The notes beneath the pieces were generated by a model. It did not search any database. It was not told the origin of the DNA and worked only from the letters and a program-made list of their open reading frames with translations. The position numbers and the translations under genes were made by a program. DNA of 43,976 nt from Ensifer sp. USDA 6670 (GTDB taxonomy: Bacteria; Pseudomonadota; Alphaproteobacteria; Rhizobiales; Rhizobiaceae): assembly GCA_000421085.1 (NCBI GenBank), contig ATWE01000028.1, positions 1-43,976 on the forward strand, in the 5' to 3' direction. Each line of letters starts with the position of its first letter. Position 1 is the first letter of the stretch. This document shows, in pieces, positions 16,602-24,729 of the stretch.

Positions 16602-17645
16602 TTACGAACGCTTCTGAATGATGCCGTAGACGACGTTGCGGTTCGCGCCGAGCTGCACGCGCGCCTCGATGGCTTCCCTGTCGGCGCTGGCATGGATGAT
16701 CTGCCACATGTCGAACTCCGATCGAAGCAGCAGCGCCCAATTCATGAAGGTTTCCATGTAGCCGTCGACATGGATGTCGCGCGCGAAATTGGCAAAGAGG
16801 AAGACCCCGTTCGGCTTCAGCATTTCCAGGCATCTCCGGGTGAGCTTCACCGCCACCTTTTCGGTAAGATAGTCGTAAAGCCCGGCAGCATAGATGAAAT
16901 CGAACTGGCCGAGCTCCTGGGACCTGGTGAGAAGACTCTTGACCGACCCGTCAACTGCCTCGATGCGAGTTCCCATGAAGTCGCGCGCGATCGAACCGAC
17001 GCTCAGCGGATCCTGATCGAGGGCGACCCACCGTTTCAGGCTTCCTTCCCGCAAGGCCGCCGAGCGGTTGGCCTCGCGCAGGTGCCCGGCCGCGATCGTC
17101 AGGATCTCGGCTTCCCCTCCCCGTGTCGCCGCGATCTCGTCGACATGGCGCGTCAGCAGGTCGCGCCGCTCCCGCACGGCCACCGAAGATGAGGCGTCCT
17201 TGGTGTAATCGTAGAGCGCTCGCCCCAGCGGCGTTGCCTTTGCGACCTCCCCGGCAATGCTCGGATGTCCATAGATGAAATCGAGCAACTGGGCGTCGCC
17301 GGAATAACCTCGGGGCTTTTCGAACGACCAGCGCGTAAACGGGTCCTGCAGGAAGAAGTCCGAGACCGCGTGATTCTGGACCAGCGGTATCAGTTCCTGC
17401 CAGACACTCGGCTGGTACTTGTTGCGCGCCTCATGAAGAGATCCGGCAATCCTATGTATTATCTCCGCAGGATCTCGCAGTTGTTCGAACTGTTGCTGCG
17501 CTATGTTCAAAATCAGCGCAATCTCGGCCTTTCCTGTCGCCAGCTGTTCTTCGTAAAACTCGATTCTCTGGGAATTGAATTCGGTTGCGATGGCGGCGGG
17601 TGTAATAAGACTCTCGCCGTCTAATACGATCTGAAATTGGCTCAC
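16602..17645 (-). CDS. Class I SAM-dependent methyltransferase
   Basis: 347 aa. An N-terminal helical domain (1-~105) precedes a conserved WSFEKPRGYSGDAQLLDFIYG block (106-126). Then comes a Rossmann methyltransferase domain with motif I ILTIAAGHLREA (181-192), an acidic SAM-ribose residue near D210/D212 (WVALDQDP) and a late VFLFANFA strand. The PRGYxGDA block is one I associate with proteins annotated as 3-hydroxypalmitate methyl ester synthesis proteins; the substrate here is unknown. A perfect TTAA-N7-TTAAC CtrA box begins 14 bp upstream of the ATG, suggesting cell-cycle control. Confidence 0.8.
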   Translation of the reverse strand: MSQFQIVLDGESLITPAAIATEFNSQRIEFYEEQLATGKAEIALILNIAQQQFEQLRDPAEIIHRIAGSLHEARNKYQPSVWQELIPLVQNHAVSDFFLQDPFTRWSFEKPRGYSGDAQLLDFIYGHPSIAGEVAKATPLGRALYDYTKDASSSVAVRERRDLLTRHVDEIAATRGGEAEILTIAAGHLREANRSAALREGSLKRWVALDQDPLSVGSIARDFMGTRIEAVDGSVKSLLTRSQELGQFDFIYAAGLYDYLTEKVAVKLTRRCLEMLKPNGVFLFANFARDIHVDGYMETFMNWALLLRSEFDMWQIIHASADREAIEARVQLGANRNVVYGIIQKRS

Positions 17646-17658
17646 GCGTTACTCATCC

Positions 17659-17675
17659 GTTAACTGTTTGTTAAC
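17659..17675. promoter_or_regulatory. CtrA-type box before the methyltransferase gene
   Basis: GTTAAC-N5-GTTAAC, which reads as TTAA-N7-TTAAC on both strands, the full CtrA consensus of alphaproteobacteria. It lies 14-30 bp upstream of the methyltransferase ATG (17645), inside the expected promoter or leader. Confidence 0.6.
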
Positions 17676-17888
17676 ATTAAGCGCAGGACCCGGCTCCGCG
17701 CCAGCCGGGTTTCAAGTTTTCGAATAACATGGTTAATAAAAACAGCCATTGGATTGTTTCAATACACTATTGAGGGCTCTTCTGATCTTTGCCAATTCAG
17801 CAAAACTTAATTTGCCTCGACTATTGTGCCGGACGTTTCTGACTGTCTTCGTAGGGTGCTTGTTGAGATTGGATGGGGCGTGAAACTA

Positions 17889-18004
17889 CAAGAGCGGGCT
17901 GAGGAAAAGTGTGTGCGGTTTTCCGCCCGCATCCCGCGTCTCAACTTTTTAGAATCGATCACGCTCATGGTTTCAGGTCGATCCGATCTAAATCATGGTG
18001 ATCC
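17889..18004 (-). repeat. RIME-like repeat, copy C (inverted)
   Basis: Reverse complement of copies A and B over its whole length: GCGGTTTTCCGC inner hairpin, CATCCCGC arm, CACGCTCATG, then AGGTCGATCCGATCT. It occupies the spacer directly upstream of the GGDEF-EAL gene, so it may lie in that gene's leader. The rest of the 17646-18073 spacer is AT-rich DNA with no gene seen. Confidence 0.8.
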
Positions 18005-18073
18005 AGAACGCGTCGGTCGCCGCAAGGAGTTTCAGCCTCGCGGCGGGCGGCGCAAAGCGATTGGGATCGGTGC

Positions 18074-20068
18074 ATGAGGCACACGTTGGCCGAGGTAATT
18101 GAAATCGATCTGCAGGCGCAGCCGCCCAGACTGCAATCTGTAGAGCTGCAGACGCTCTATCGGAGAGAAGGCGAAGTCACGCGCCGGATGGCCAGCCGCC
18201 AGGGCCTCTGGGTGGCCGTGGCCGTCTATCTGCTGTTCGCGGCCACGGATATCCTGCTCGTTCCGGATGTCGCGTTTTATGCAATCCTGGCACGCCTTGC
18301 GGTGGGCGCTACGGCGATTGCCGCCATCGAGATTCTGTTTCGGCTGGATGCCGAGACGAAGTGGTTCGATCTCACCTGCGCCGGGGCACTCGTGGCGGGC
18401 TATTGGGGTTGGCTTTTCCCGTCGCTGATGACCAGCCAAACCGAGAGTATTTCCTATTACATGATTTTTGGCGCCATCTTCATGATGGGCGCCAATTTAT
18501 TCTTCAGTTTTCACTTTCGCCTGTCGGTCGTAACGTCGGGCATCGTTCTCGCCACGTTCTTTCTGGCCTTGATTTTCTATATACCGAAGAGCGTTTCCTA
18601 TCAGGTTGCCTTCGGAACCTTCTACGTCTCGTGCTTCGTCTTCACGTCCTATGTGAACTGGAAGCTCAACCGGGAGCGCTACAAGGTCTTTCTCAATGCC
18701 TTCGAGGCGAAGATCCAGCAGAAGGAAGCCTCGGAACGCGGAAAAGCGCTGCTTCGGCTGTCGCATACCGATTCGCTCACGGGCCTCGACAACCGCCGCG
18801 CGGTCGACCAGAAGCTCCGGGACTATTGGAGCGACTGGCAAAGAGGCGGTAAGAGCTTCGCGGCAATCCTTATCGACGTCGATTTCTTCAAGCGGTACAA
18901 CGATTTTTACGGCCATCAGGAAGGAGATCGCTGCCTTGTTCTGGTTGCCAATGCGCTGAAGGAGTCGATCGCGCCCTATGATGGTTCGATCGGCCGTTAT
19001 GGCGGCGAGGAATTCATCGTGCTCGCACGGCTGAAGACGCGGGAGCAGGCGGCGGACCTGGCGGAAGCCGTACGGCACAGCGTCGAGACCCTCGCGCTGC
19101 CGCACGAACAGCGCCGCGACGGCATGTCGATCGTGACGGTGAGCGTCGGCGCAGGTTTCACCCGAAACCAGATCGGTTCGAAGCTCGAGAGGCTGATCCA
19201 TGAAGCGGATCGCGCACTCTACGGGGCAAAGGCGAGCGGCCGCAACTGTGCGCGCCTCTTCGATCCGAACGACCCGCAAAGCAGCGACGAAAGCGAGAAC
19301 ATCGCCGCGCTCCTGAAAATCGCGATAGACCAGGATCTCGTCTCACTCGTCTATCAGCCCATACGTGACGTCGCCACCGGCCGCGTGGACGCAGTCGAAG
19401 CACTGATGCGGCTCAAGATGCTGGACGGCACGTCCGTCCCTCCGAGCCTCTTCGTGCCGATTGCCGAGAGGACCGGGGCCATCCTCGATCTCGGCCGCTG
19501 GGTCATAGGCGTGGTGTGCCAGGAGCTCCTGGCAAGCGAGCATGTGCCCGTCGTCAGCGTGAACGTCTCGCCGATCCAGCTCAGATCGCCAGGCTTCGCG
19601 GCTTCGGTCGCGGCCATTCTCGGCGAAACAGGGGTGGCCGGCAGCAGGCTCGCCTTCGAAATCACCGAGGGGCTCGAGATGGAGATGCATTCCGATATCC
19701 TGCGTTGCATCGCCGATTTGAAGACGCTGGGCATCAGAATATGGCTCGACGATTTTGGAACCGGCTTCGCCGGCCTGTCATGGCTGCGCCTGATCGACTT
19801 CGATACGGTGAAGATCGACCGATCGTTCCTTCACGATTGCGACACACCCAAGGGCAAGGCAATGCTCAGGGACATTATCGGCCTGGTGCGGAACCGCGGG
19901 CACAAGATCCTGGTCGAGGGTGTCGAGACGGAGGAACAGCTCGCGCTGATGCGGCAATTCCGGATCGACCACGTCCAGGGCTTCCATGTGGGGCGGCCCG
20001 CGCCTGCGCGAAATTTCCAGCCCCCTCCGCCGACGGACAAGCGCCGAACCCGCGCGAGGCCGCATTGA
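18074..20068 (+). CDS. Membrane GGDEF-EAL protein (cyclic-di-GMP turnover)
   Basis: 664 aa. An N-terminal membrane domain with about five or six segments (~45-205) is followed by a coiled linker, a GGDEF domain with intact GGEEF (310-314) and an EAL domain with EAL at 442-444 plus FEITEG, LDDFGTGFAGLSWLRLIDFDTVKIDRS split over the metal and catalytic sites, and EGVETEEQ. Both cyclase and phosphodiesterase catalytic residues look present, so it may make, degrade or switch between the two. The start ATG has only a weak ribosome site. It is convergent with the GntR gene 36 bp away. Confidence 0.93.
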   Translation: MRHTLAEVIEIDLQAQPPRLQSVELQTLYRREGEVTRRMASRQGLWVAVAVYLLFAATDILLVPDVAFYAILARLAVGATAIAAIEILFRLDAETKWFDLTCAGALVAGYWGWLFPSLMTSQTESISYYMIFGAIFMMGANLFFSFHFRLSVVTSGIVLATFFLALIFYIPKSVSYQVAFGTFYVSCFVFTSYVNWKLNRERYKVFLNAFEAKIQQKEASERGKALLRLSHTDSLTGLDNRRAVDQKLRDYWSDWQRGGKSFAAILIDVDFFKRYNDFYGHQEGDRCLVLVANALKESIAPYDGSIGRYGGEEFIVLARLKTREQAADLAEAVRHSVETLALPHEQRRDGMSIVTVSVGAGFTRNQIGSKLERLIHEADRALYGAKASGRNCARLFDPNDPQSSDESENIAALLKIAIDQDLVSLVYQPIRDVATGRVDAVEALMRLKMLDGTSVPPSLFVPIAERTGAILDLGRWVIGVVCQELLASEHVPVVSVNVSPIQLRSPGFAASVAAILGETGVAGSRLAFEITEGLEMEMHSDILRCIADLKTLGIRIWLDDFGTGFAGLSWLRLIDFDTVKIDRSFLHDCDTPKGKAMLRDIIGLVRNRGHKILVEGVETEEQLALMRQFRIDHVQGFHVGRPAPARNFQPPPPTDKRRTRARPH

Positions 20069-20104
20069 TCGTAGGCGCTCTGGCTGCGGCGCGACCGACG
20101 GCTG

Positions 20105-20836
20105 CTACTTCCGCGCGAGACTGAAGGAAAAGTGGCTGCCGCGGTGATAGTCGACGGCGTAGACGACCGGCACGCCGTTCGCGTTGAAGCAGGTTTCGCG
20201 GATCAGCAGCGCCGGCCCGAAATCCCGCAGATCGTTGCGCTCCACCACGTCCTCCGGCAGCATCACCGCCGTGACCGTAGCAGCGGACATGCGCGGCCGG
20301 TGCCTGTACTGGTCGAGCAGATCGAGCAGCGAGCCCCCCCATTCGATGTCATAAAGCCGGCTCGGAATGATGCCGCGCGGGATGTAGTCGAGACAATAGA
20401 GGATCGGCTCGTCCTTGTGCAGACGCAGCCGCTCGAGACGGATGACGCGTTCGCCATTTGCGAGCCGCAACTGCGCCGCCGTGACCGCGTCGGGCATTTC
20501 CTCGGCGATCGAGAGTACCTTGTTGACGGTCGCATAGCCATAATGGCGCGTCATGTCGGTGACGCTCTCGAAGACGGTTATCGGCCTTTCGACATGGACC
20601 GCAGACATCGCCGAAACGAACCGGCCGCGACCGTGTTCGACATAGATGACGCCATCCTGTTCCAGTAGCTTCAATGCCTCCCGCAGCGCCGGGCGGGAGA
20701 TCCTGAAACGCTCCGTGAGCTGCGCCTCCGTCGGAAGCTTGTCGCCCGGAGCGAGCCCCTGCTCCCGGATCAGATCGGCGATGCGGTCGCGAAGCTGTAT
20801 GACCAGGGTGCGCGTGTCGCGAAGGGGCTCGGGCAA
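20105..20836 (-). CDS. GntR/HutC-type regulator (UTRA domain), probable FrlR-like
   Basis: 243 aa: GntR winged helix at ~13-75 (GDKLPTEAQLTERFRISRPALREALKLLEQDGVI) and UTRA ligand-binding domain at ~95-235 (ERVIRLERLRLHKDEPILYCLDYIPRGI, VYAVDYHRGSHFSFSLAR). UTRA regulators usually sense phosphorylated sugars or amino-acid catabolites. Divergent from the FrlB-like gene. Two palindromes, TTGTCTGACAA and TTGTCTTACAA, lie in the spacer and a third precedes the importer operon at 28.9 kb, so it probably represses all three units. Ligand perhaps a phosphorylated Amadori compound (inference). Confidence 0.9.
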   Translation of the reverse strand: MPEPLRDTRTLVIQLRDRIADLIREQGLAPGDKLPTEAQLTERFRISRPALREALKLLEQDGVIYVEHGRGRFVSAMSAVHVERPITVFESVTDMTRHYGYATVNKVLSIAEEMPDAVTAAQLRLANGERVIRLERLRLHKDEPILYCLDYIPRGIIPSRLYDIEWGGSLLDLLDQYRHRPRMSAATVTAVMLPEDVVERNDLRDFGPALLIRETCFNANGVPVVYAVDYHRGSHFSFSLARK

Positions 20837-20872
20837 TTCCTCTCTCCAGATGACGGCAAGATATGATCCTTC

Positions 20873-20883
20873 TTGTCTGACAA
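20873..20883. promoter_or_regulatory. GntR operator candidate 1 (TTGTCTGACAA)
   Basis: Perfect palindrome TTGTC-T-GACAA, 37 bp upstream of the gntR start. It differs at one base from site 2 (20995-21005) and one base from site 3 (28892-28902). Position fits autoregulation. Confidence 0.6.
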
Positions 20884-20968
20884 ATCCAGGAAGGTCAAGG
20901 GACAGATCTTCTACCTATCTCCTTGCGGGAGCTTGCTGGCAGAAGCTGCATTCGGCCGATTATCACCC

Positions 20969-21006
20969 TTGACATTTTTATTCGATGTTGTCAGTTGTCT
21001 TACAAC
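20969..21006 (+). promoter_or_regulatory. frlB promoter region with GntR operator candidate 2
   Basis: A consensus -35 hexamer TTGACA (20969-20974) is followed by the palindrome GTTGT-CTT-ACAAC (20994-21006), which covers the expected -10 position. Repressor binding there would block RNA polymerase. No strong -10 hexamer is obvious. The FrlB-like ATG is 47 bp further on. Confidence 0.55.
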
Positions 21007-21053
21007 ATTGCCGACGCCAGTCGGCGATCGCCACCACCTGTCGAGAGAGAACC

Positions 21054-22067
21054 ATGCTGAATTTTGACGAACACAGATTTCTACGCATCCAGTCGGGCGC
21101 CATTGCCCTGCGTCAACGCCTTGACGACGTCGTCGTCTCCTGCCTTGAAAAGGGTGCGGAGAATATCTTTTTCCTCGGGACCGGCGGTGCCGCCATTCTC
21201 ATGCAGCCGGCCGCCCAGTTGCTCCAGCGCAGGTCACGCTTTCCGGCCTTCATCGACCTGCCGGCTGAGCTCTTCATTACCGGTTCGGTCAACCTGACGG
21301 AAAAGTCGATCGTCGTCATTCCATCGCTCTCCGGCACGACCAAGGAGAGCGTGGCTCTGCTCGCAAAGGCGAAGGAGGCCGGCGCGACGGTCCTGTCGCT
21401 GGTAGGTCACGAGGAAACGCCGCTCGGCAAGGGTGGCAACCATGCCTTTGTCAACTTCGCCGAAGACGACACGTCCTGCGAGTCCTTCTACCTGCAATCC
21501 CTGTTCATCGCGCTGTCGATCATGCGTTACCGCGGCGAGATCGAGAACTACGAGCAGATCGCCGGTGAACTGGAAAGACTTCCTGAGCTTCTCCTCGAGG
21601 TGAAGCGCGGTTACGAGGACAAGGCCGAGACCTTCGCCCGTGTTCTGGCCGGCTCCGACTACCACATCATCACCGGCGCCGGAAACGCCTGGCCCGAGGC
21701 CTTCTACTACGGCATGTGCATCCTCGAAGAGATGCAGTGGATCCGGACACGCCCGGTCCATGCCTCGGACTTCTTCCATGGAACGCTCGAGCTCGTGGAA
21801 AAGGGCGTCAGCGTCATCCTCTTTAAGGGCGAGGACGCGCTGCGGCCGCTTGCCGACCGGGTGCAGAATTTCGCGCCCAACTACACGGACAGGCTGACCG
21901 TGCTCGACACGGCGGACTTTGCGCTGCCCGGCATTTCGCAAGAGGTGCGCGGCCTCGTCTCTCCCATCCTTCTCGCAACCGTGCTCGAGCGCATCAGCGC
22001 CCACCTCGAAGTGATGCGCAACCACCCGCTGACGACGCGGCGCTACTACAAGCGCGTTGCCTATTGA
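21054..22067 (+). CDS. frlB: SIS-domain protein, FrlB-like Amadori deglycase
   Basis: 337 aa with two SIS (sugar isomerase) domains. SIS-1 shows FFLGTGGAAILMQPAAQLL and the phosphosugar-binding SLSGTTKES; SIS-2 starts near YHIITGAGNAWPEAFYYG, and HASDFFHGTLELVEKG is the typical FrlB/AgaS-like block near the active site. FrlB splits fructoselysine 6-phosphate (or a similar phosphorylated Amadori product) into glucose 6-phosphate and the amine. The assignment rests on this fold plus the adjacent FrlD-like kinase. ATG 21054 follows GAGAGA. The exact substrate (fructosyl-amino acid, opine such as santhopine, or glucosamine-type) is not determined by sequence. Confidence 0.82.
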   Translation: MLNFDEHRFLRIQSGAIALRQRLDDVVVSCLEKGAENIFFLGTGGAAILMQPAAQLLQRRSRFPAFIDLPAELFITGSVNLTEKSIVVIPSLSGTTKESVALLAKAKEAGATVLSLVGHEETPLGKGGNHAFVNFAEDDTSCESFYLQSLFIALSIMRYRGEIENYEQIAGELERLPELLLEVKRGYEDKAETFARVLAGSDYHIITGAGNAWPEAFYYGMCILEEMQWIRTRPVHASDFFHGTLELVEKGVSVILFKGEDALRPLADRVQNFAPNYTDRLTVLDTADFALPGISQEVRGLVSPILLATVLERISAHLEVMRNHPLTTRRYYKRVAY

Positions 22068-22092
22068 GCATAGACGCCCAATGAATTAGCAC

Positions 22093-22120
22093 GGCCGCGA
22101 CCGCTCCGGCGTTCGCGGCC
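22093..22120 (+). other. Intercistronic hairpin between frlB and frlD
   Basis: GGCCGCGA (22093-22100) and TCGCGGCC (22113-22120) form a perfect 8-bp stem with a 12-nt loop in the 77-bp gap. No T-tract. Possible attenuator or processing/stability element giving unequal expression of deglycase and kinase. Confidence 0.45.
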
Positions 22121-22144
22121 CTGCTGCTGAAACAAGAGAACTCC

Positions 22145-22957
22145 ATGACCAAATTCCGATTTGCGGCCGTCGGCGACAATTGCATCGACCGCTATCGCGC
22201 GCCGCTTAGCCAATCCTATGTCGGCGGCAACGCAATCAATGTCGCCGTTCAACTTGCAAGGCTCGGCCACGGCTCCTTCTATTTCGGCGCCGTCGGCCGC
22301 GATTCCGACGGGGCCCAGGTTCGCCGCCTGCTGCTTGCAAACGGCGTCAATGTCGACCACCTGCTCGCGCGCGACACCAACACGGCCTACACAGATATCG
22401 ACGTGACGCCTGCCGGCGACCGCATTTTCGTCCATGAAGACTTCGGGGCCTGTGCCGGATACCGCCCCGATGCCGGCGAGATCGAGCTGCTGAAGACCAT
22501 GGATCATGTGCATATCGGCTGGCTGGACGACGGCGGCCTGTTGCGCCGTGCGCTATCTGCCGCAGGCGTCAGCGTCTCGCAGGACGTCTCGGTCAATGCC
22601 GCAGCCGCAGATCTCGACGTCGACGGCCTTTCGATCGCCTTCGGTTCGGCCGGCGAGGACGAAAGCAGTGCCGAGCGGCTGATCGGCGAATTTCTCGCGC
22701 GCGGAGCCCGCCTCGCGGTGGTCACGCGTGGTGCGCTCGGCTCGCTCGCGAGCGACGGCACCAAAAACGCGTCTGCAGGCATTCGTCCGGTCGAAGTCGT
22801 GGACACGACCGGCGCCGGCGACAGCTTCATCGCCGGCTTCATCGCCGCCCGCCTGGAAGGGCGCGCCCTTGCGGCATGCCTCGAAGCCGGCAGGGACCTG
22901 GCCGCGAAGACCTGCACGCATATCGGCGGCTTTCCGCAGGAACCGCAGCCGGTCTGA
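22145..22957 (+). CDS. frlD: PfkB-family kinase, FrlD-like (fructosamine 6-kinase)
   Basis: 270 aa ribokinase-fold sugar kinase. The N-terminus AAVGDNCIDRY followed by GGNAINVAV (27-35) closely resembles FrlD fructoselysine 6-kinase. The C-terminal DTTGAGDSF (220-228) holds the catalytic base D226 and the anion hole. Length matches the short FrlD subfamily (~260 aa) rather than ribokinase (~310). It would phosphorylate the imported Amadori compound at C6 before FrlB cleaves it. It follows frlB by 77 bp on the same strand, with a hairpin between them. Confidence 0.85.
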   Translation: MTKFRFAAVGDNCIDRYRAPLSQSYVGGNAINVAVQLARLGHGSFYFGAVGRDSDGAQVRRLLLANGVNVDHLLARDTNTAYTDIDVTPAGDRIFVHEDFGACAGYRPDAGEIELLKTMDHVHIGWLDDGGLLRRALSAAGVSVSQDVSVNAAAADLDVDGLSIAFGSAGEDESSAERLIGEFLARGARLAVVTRGALGSLASDGTKNASAGIRPVEVVDTTGAGDSFIAGFIAARLEGRALAACLEAGRDLAAKTCTHIGGFPQEPQPV

Positions 22958-22974
22958 AGTCGGCCCTTTGAAAC

Positions 22975-23013
22975 TAAGCACTTCCGGACGGAAAACCGTT
23001 ACACATTTCCCCT
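22975..23013 (+). repeat. Short rhizobial palindromic repeat after frlD
   Basis: TTCCG-GA-CGGAA palindrome followed by AACCGTTACACATTTCC. It aligns with 30121-30155 (TTCCG-TT-CGGAA, ACCGCTACGACTTTTCC) and shares the CGGAAAACCG...ACAC..TTTCC core with the RIME copies. It lies 18 bp after the frlD stop and may act as a 3'-end hairpin. Confidence 0.5.
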
Positions 23014-23113
23014 GGAAGAGCTCTGAGATCATCATGATCTTGCCGGTAGGCTCAGGCTTGACCGTACCCATCCTCAATAGCGAAGAAACGGCGGCGAATG
23101 GGACGGATTACTC

Positions 23114-23569
23114 CTATGCCTTGTCCCCTCCCAACAAGGACTCCAGCAACGTATGGCGCGGAGACGCAAAGGGATTGACGACTGTTACGCCGCCCGATGT
23201 GAAGCCATCCTGAAGGTCTTCGGACAGCAGCAGCCGGCAACCGGCCTGCGAGGCGGCGGAAACGATCACCGCGTCCCAGATGCCGAAATGATGATCGGTT
23301 GCGAGGTCGGCCGCCGCGACCATGATTTCGGGCGAGGTCCCGACAATCGAAAAGGCGTCTCGCCAGCCTAGAATGGCCTCGCGGGCGTCGGCCCGTGACC
23401 TTCCTGCCTTTCGCACGAGAACATTGAACAGTTCTCCAAGCACCTGAACGGGAATGACGGCAGCCTCCTGAGGCAGATTGCGCACCAGTTCCAGAACGAT
23501 ATCCCGCTTCTCGATACCGTTGACGCCCTCCGCATAGGCGAGGACATTGGTGTCGAGCGCGACCCTCAC
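23114..23569 (-). CDS. PIN-domain toxin, VapC-like
   Basis: 151 aa PIN domain RNase. Acidic active-site residues are in place: D6 (LDTNVLAY), E46 (VLGELFNVL), D99 (FGIWDAVIV) and D118 (LLSEDL). VapC toxins cut tRNA or rRNA until held by the antitoxin. It starts with GTG overlapping the antitoxin stop (GTGA, 23566-23569), so translation is coupled. The C-terminal ~25 residues (NPFASPRHTLLESLLGGDKA) go beyond the core fold. The pair lies between the frl genes and the importer operon, on the strand opposite frlBD. Confidence 0.88.
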   Translation of the reverse strand: MRVALDTNVLAYAEGVNGIEKRDIVLELVRNLPQEAAVIPVQVLGELFNVLVRKAGRSRADAREAILGWRDAFSIVGTSPEIMVAAADLATDHHFGIWDAVIVSAASQAGCRLLLSEDLQDGFTSGGVTVVNPFASPRHTLLESLLGGDKA

Positions 23570-23811
23570 CGCTCGTCCTCGTAAAGCTCGTCGCGGGTCC
23601 AGCGCCCGCCAATCACGGCGGGCTGACGTTCGAGGCGCGACAGCAGCGCTGTTCGCGCACCGGAAACCGCGTTATCGCTTTTGGCGGCGGGAACGATGCG
23701 CGCGACAGGCCGTCCGTGGCTCGTCACGACATAGCTGTTTCCCTCCCGCACGCCACGCAGGATAATAGAAAACTTGCGGTTGGCTTCCGCTGCCGAAACG
23801 GCTTCTTCCAC
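23566..23811 (-). CDS. Phd/YefM-type antitoxin paired with the PIN toxin
   Basis: 81 aa. The N-terminal Phd/YefM DNA-binding fold is clear (VSAAEANRKFSIILRGVREGNSYVVTSHGRPVARIVP), followed by a flexible toxin-binding tail (RWTRDELYEDER). Start is a GTG at 23811 preceded by GAGG. Arms GCAATA/TATTGC flank its ribosome site, consistent with autoregulation by the toxin-antitoxin complex. Immediately upstream of and overlapping vapC. Confidence 0.85.
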   Translation of the reverse strand: MEEAVSAAEANRKFSIILRGVREGNSYVVTSHGRPVARIVPAAKSDNAVSGARTALLSRLERQPAVIGGRWTRDELYEDER

Positions 23812-23812
23812 G

Positions 23813-23839
23813 GCAATACCTCATCAGTAGTTATATTGC
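23813..23839 (-). promoter_or_regulatory. Inverted repeat at the antitoxin start (autoregulatory operator candidate)
   Basis: GCAATA (23813-23818) and TATTGC (23834-23839), with a second small palindrome ATTG-N4-CAAT overlapping the outer arm. AT-rich, directly before the GTG start. Confidence 0.45.
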
Positions 23840-23900
23840 CTACAATAATGGAAGGCGACGCGCTCCGCAACTTCATATGATCGCTCTCGCCAGCCAGTGC

Positions 23901-23928
23901 GTGCCTCGGTCAAAGCTTGCCCGAGCAC
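23901..23928 (-). terminator. Possible hairpin after the amino-acid importer operon
   Basis: GTGCCTCGG (23901-23909) can pair with CCGAGCAC (23921-23928) with one bulge. It lies 32 bp beyond the stop of the ATPase gene (23960) in the minus direction. No strong T-tract. Confidence 0.3.
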
Positions 23929-23959
23929 CGATGGGAGCGCACAAATCTTCCGATACGCA

Positions 23960-24715
23960 TCAGTGCAGGAGCTGGCTGAGGAACAGGCTCGCCCGATCCG
24001 TCTTCGGATGCGCGAAGAACTCGTCCGGTTCGCCCTCTTCGACGATGCGGCCCTGATCCATGAAGATCACCCGATCGGCGACCTGGCGTGCGAAGCCCAT
24101 TTCGTGGGTGACGCAGACCATCGTCATGCCGTCGTTTGCTAGCGTCACCATGGTGTCCAGCACTTCCTTGACCATCTCAGGGTCGAGCGCAGAGGTCGGC
24201 TCGTCGAAGAGCATGACCTTCGGATTCATGCAGAGGGCCCGCGCGATCGCCACGCGCTGCTGCTGTCCGCCCGAAAGCTGGCCCGGATACTTGTTGGCCT
24301 GCTCCGGAATACGCACGCGATTGAGATAGTCCATCGCGATTTCCGTCGCCTGGGCGCGCGGCATGCGCTTGACCCACATCGGCGCCAGAATGCAGTTTTC
24401 AAGGATGGTCAGGTGCGGAAAGAGATTGAACTGCTGAAAAACCATTCCCACTTCGCGCCTGATGGCATCCACCTTGCGCTCATCCTCGCCGACTTCGACG
24501 CCGCCGACGACGATGCGGCCCTGCTGATGGGCCTCGAGCCTGTTGACGCAGCGGATCAGCGTCGACTTGCCGGAACCGGAGGGGCCGCAGATGACGACCT
24601 TCTCCCGCGGCGCGATGGACAGGTTGATATCGTCAAGGGCATGATACTGGCCGTACCACTTGTGTACGCCGCTGAGCGTGATCTCCGGCGAAGCGATGTC
24701 GATCGATGTGGGCAT
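23960..24715 (-). CDS. Polar amino-acid ABC importer, ATPase subunit
   Basis: 251 aa, GlnQ/HisP class. Walker [11 protein letters not shown]-loop [12 protein letters not shown], signature LSGGQQQR, Walker [15 protein letters not shown] and switch His (CVTHEM). Start at ATG 24715 (MPTSIDIA) with GGAG upstream; the same frame runs further upstream inside the EamA gene but is not coding there. Last gene of the operon SBP-oxidase-permease-EamA-ATPase. It powers import through the permease at 25601-26572. Confidence 0.95.
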   Translation of the reverse strand: MPTSIDIASPEITLSGVHKWYGQYHALDDINLSIAPREKVVICGPSGSGKSTLIRCVNRLEAHQQGRIVVGGVEVGEDERKVDAIRREVGMVFQQFNLFPHLTILENCILAPMWVKRMPRAQATEIAMDYLNRVRIPEQANKYPGQLSGGQQQRVAIARALCMNPKVMLFDEPTSALDPEMVKEVLDTMVTLANDGMTMVCVTHEMGFARQVADRVIFMDQGRIVEEGEPDEFFAHPKTDRASLFLSQLLH

Positions 24716-24729
24716 TGTTGTCTCCAGGA

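Noticed and set aside
6262..18004. Insertion sequence or composite transposon
   Set aside because: No transposase gene or target-site duplication seen; the flanking repeats are RIME-like intergenic elements.
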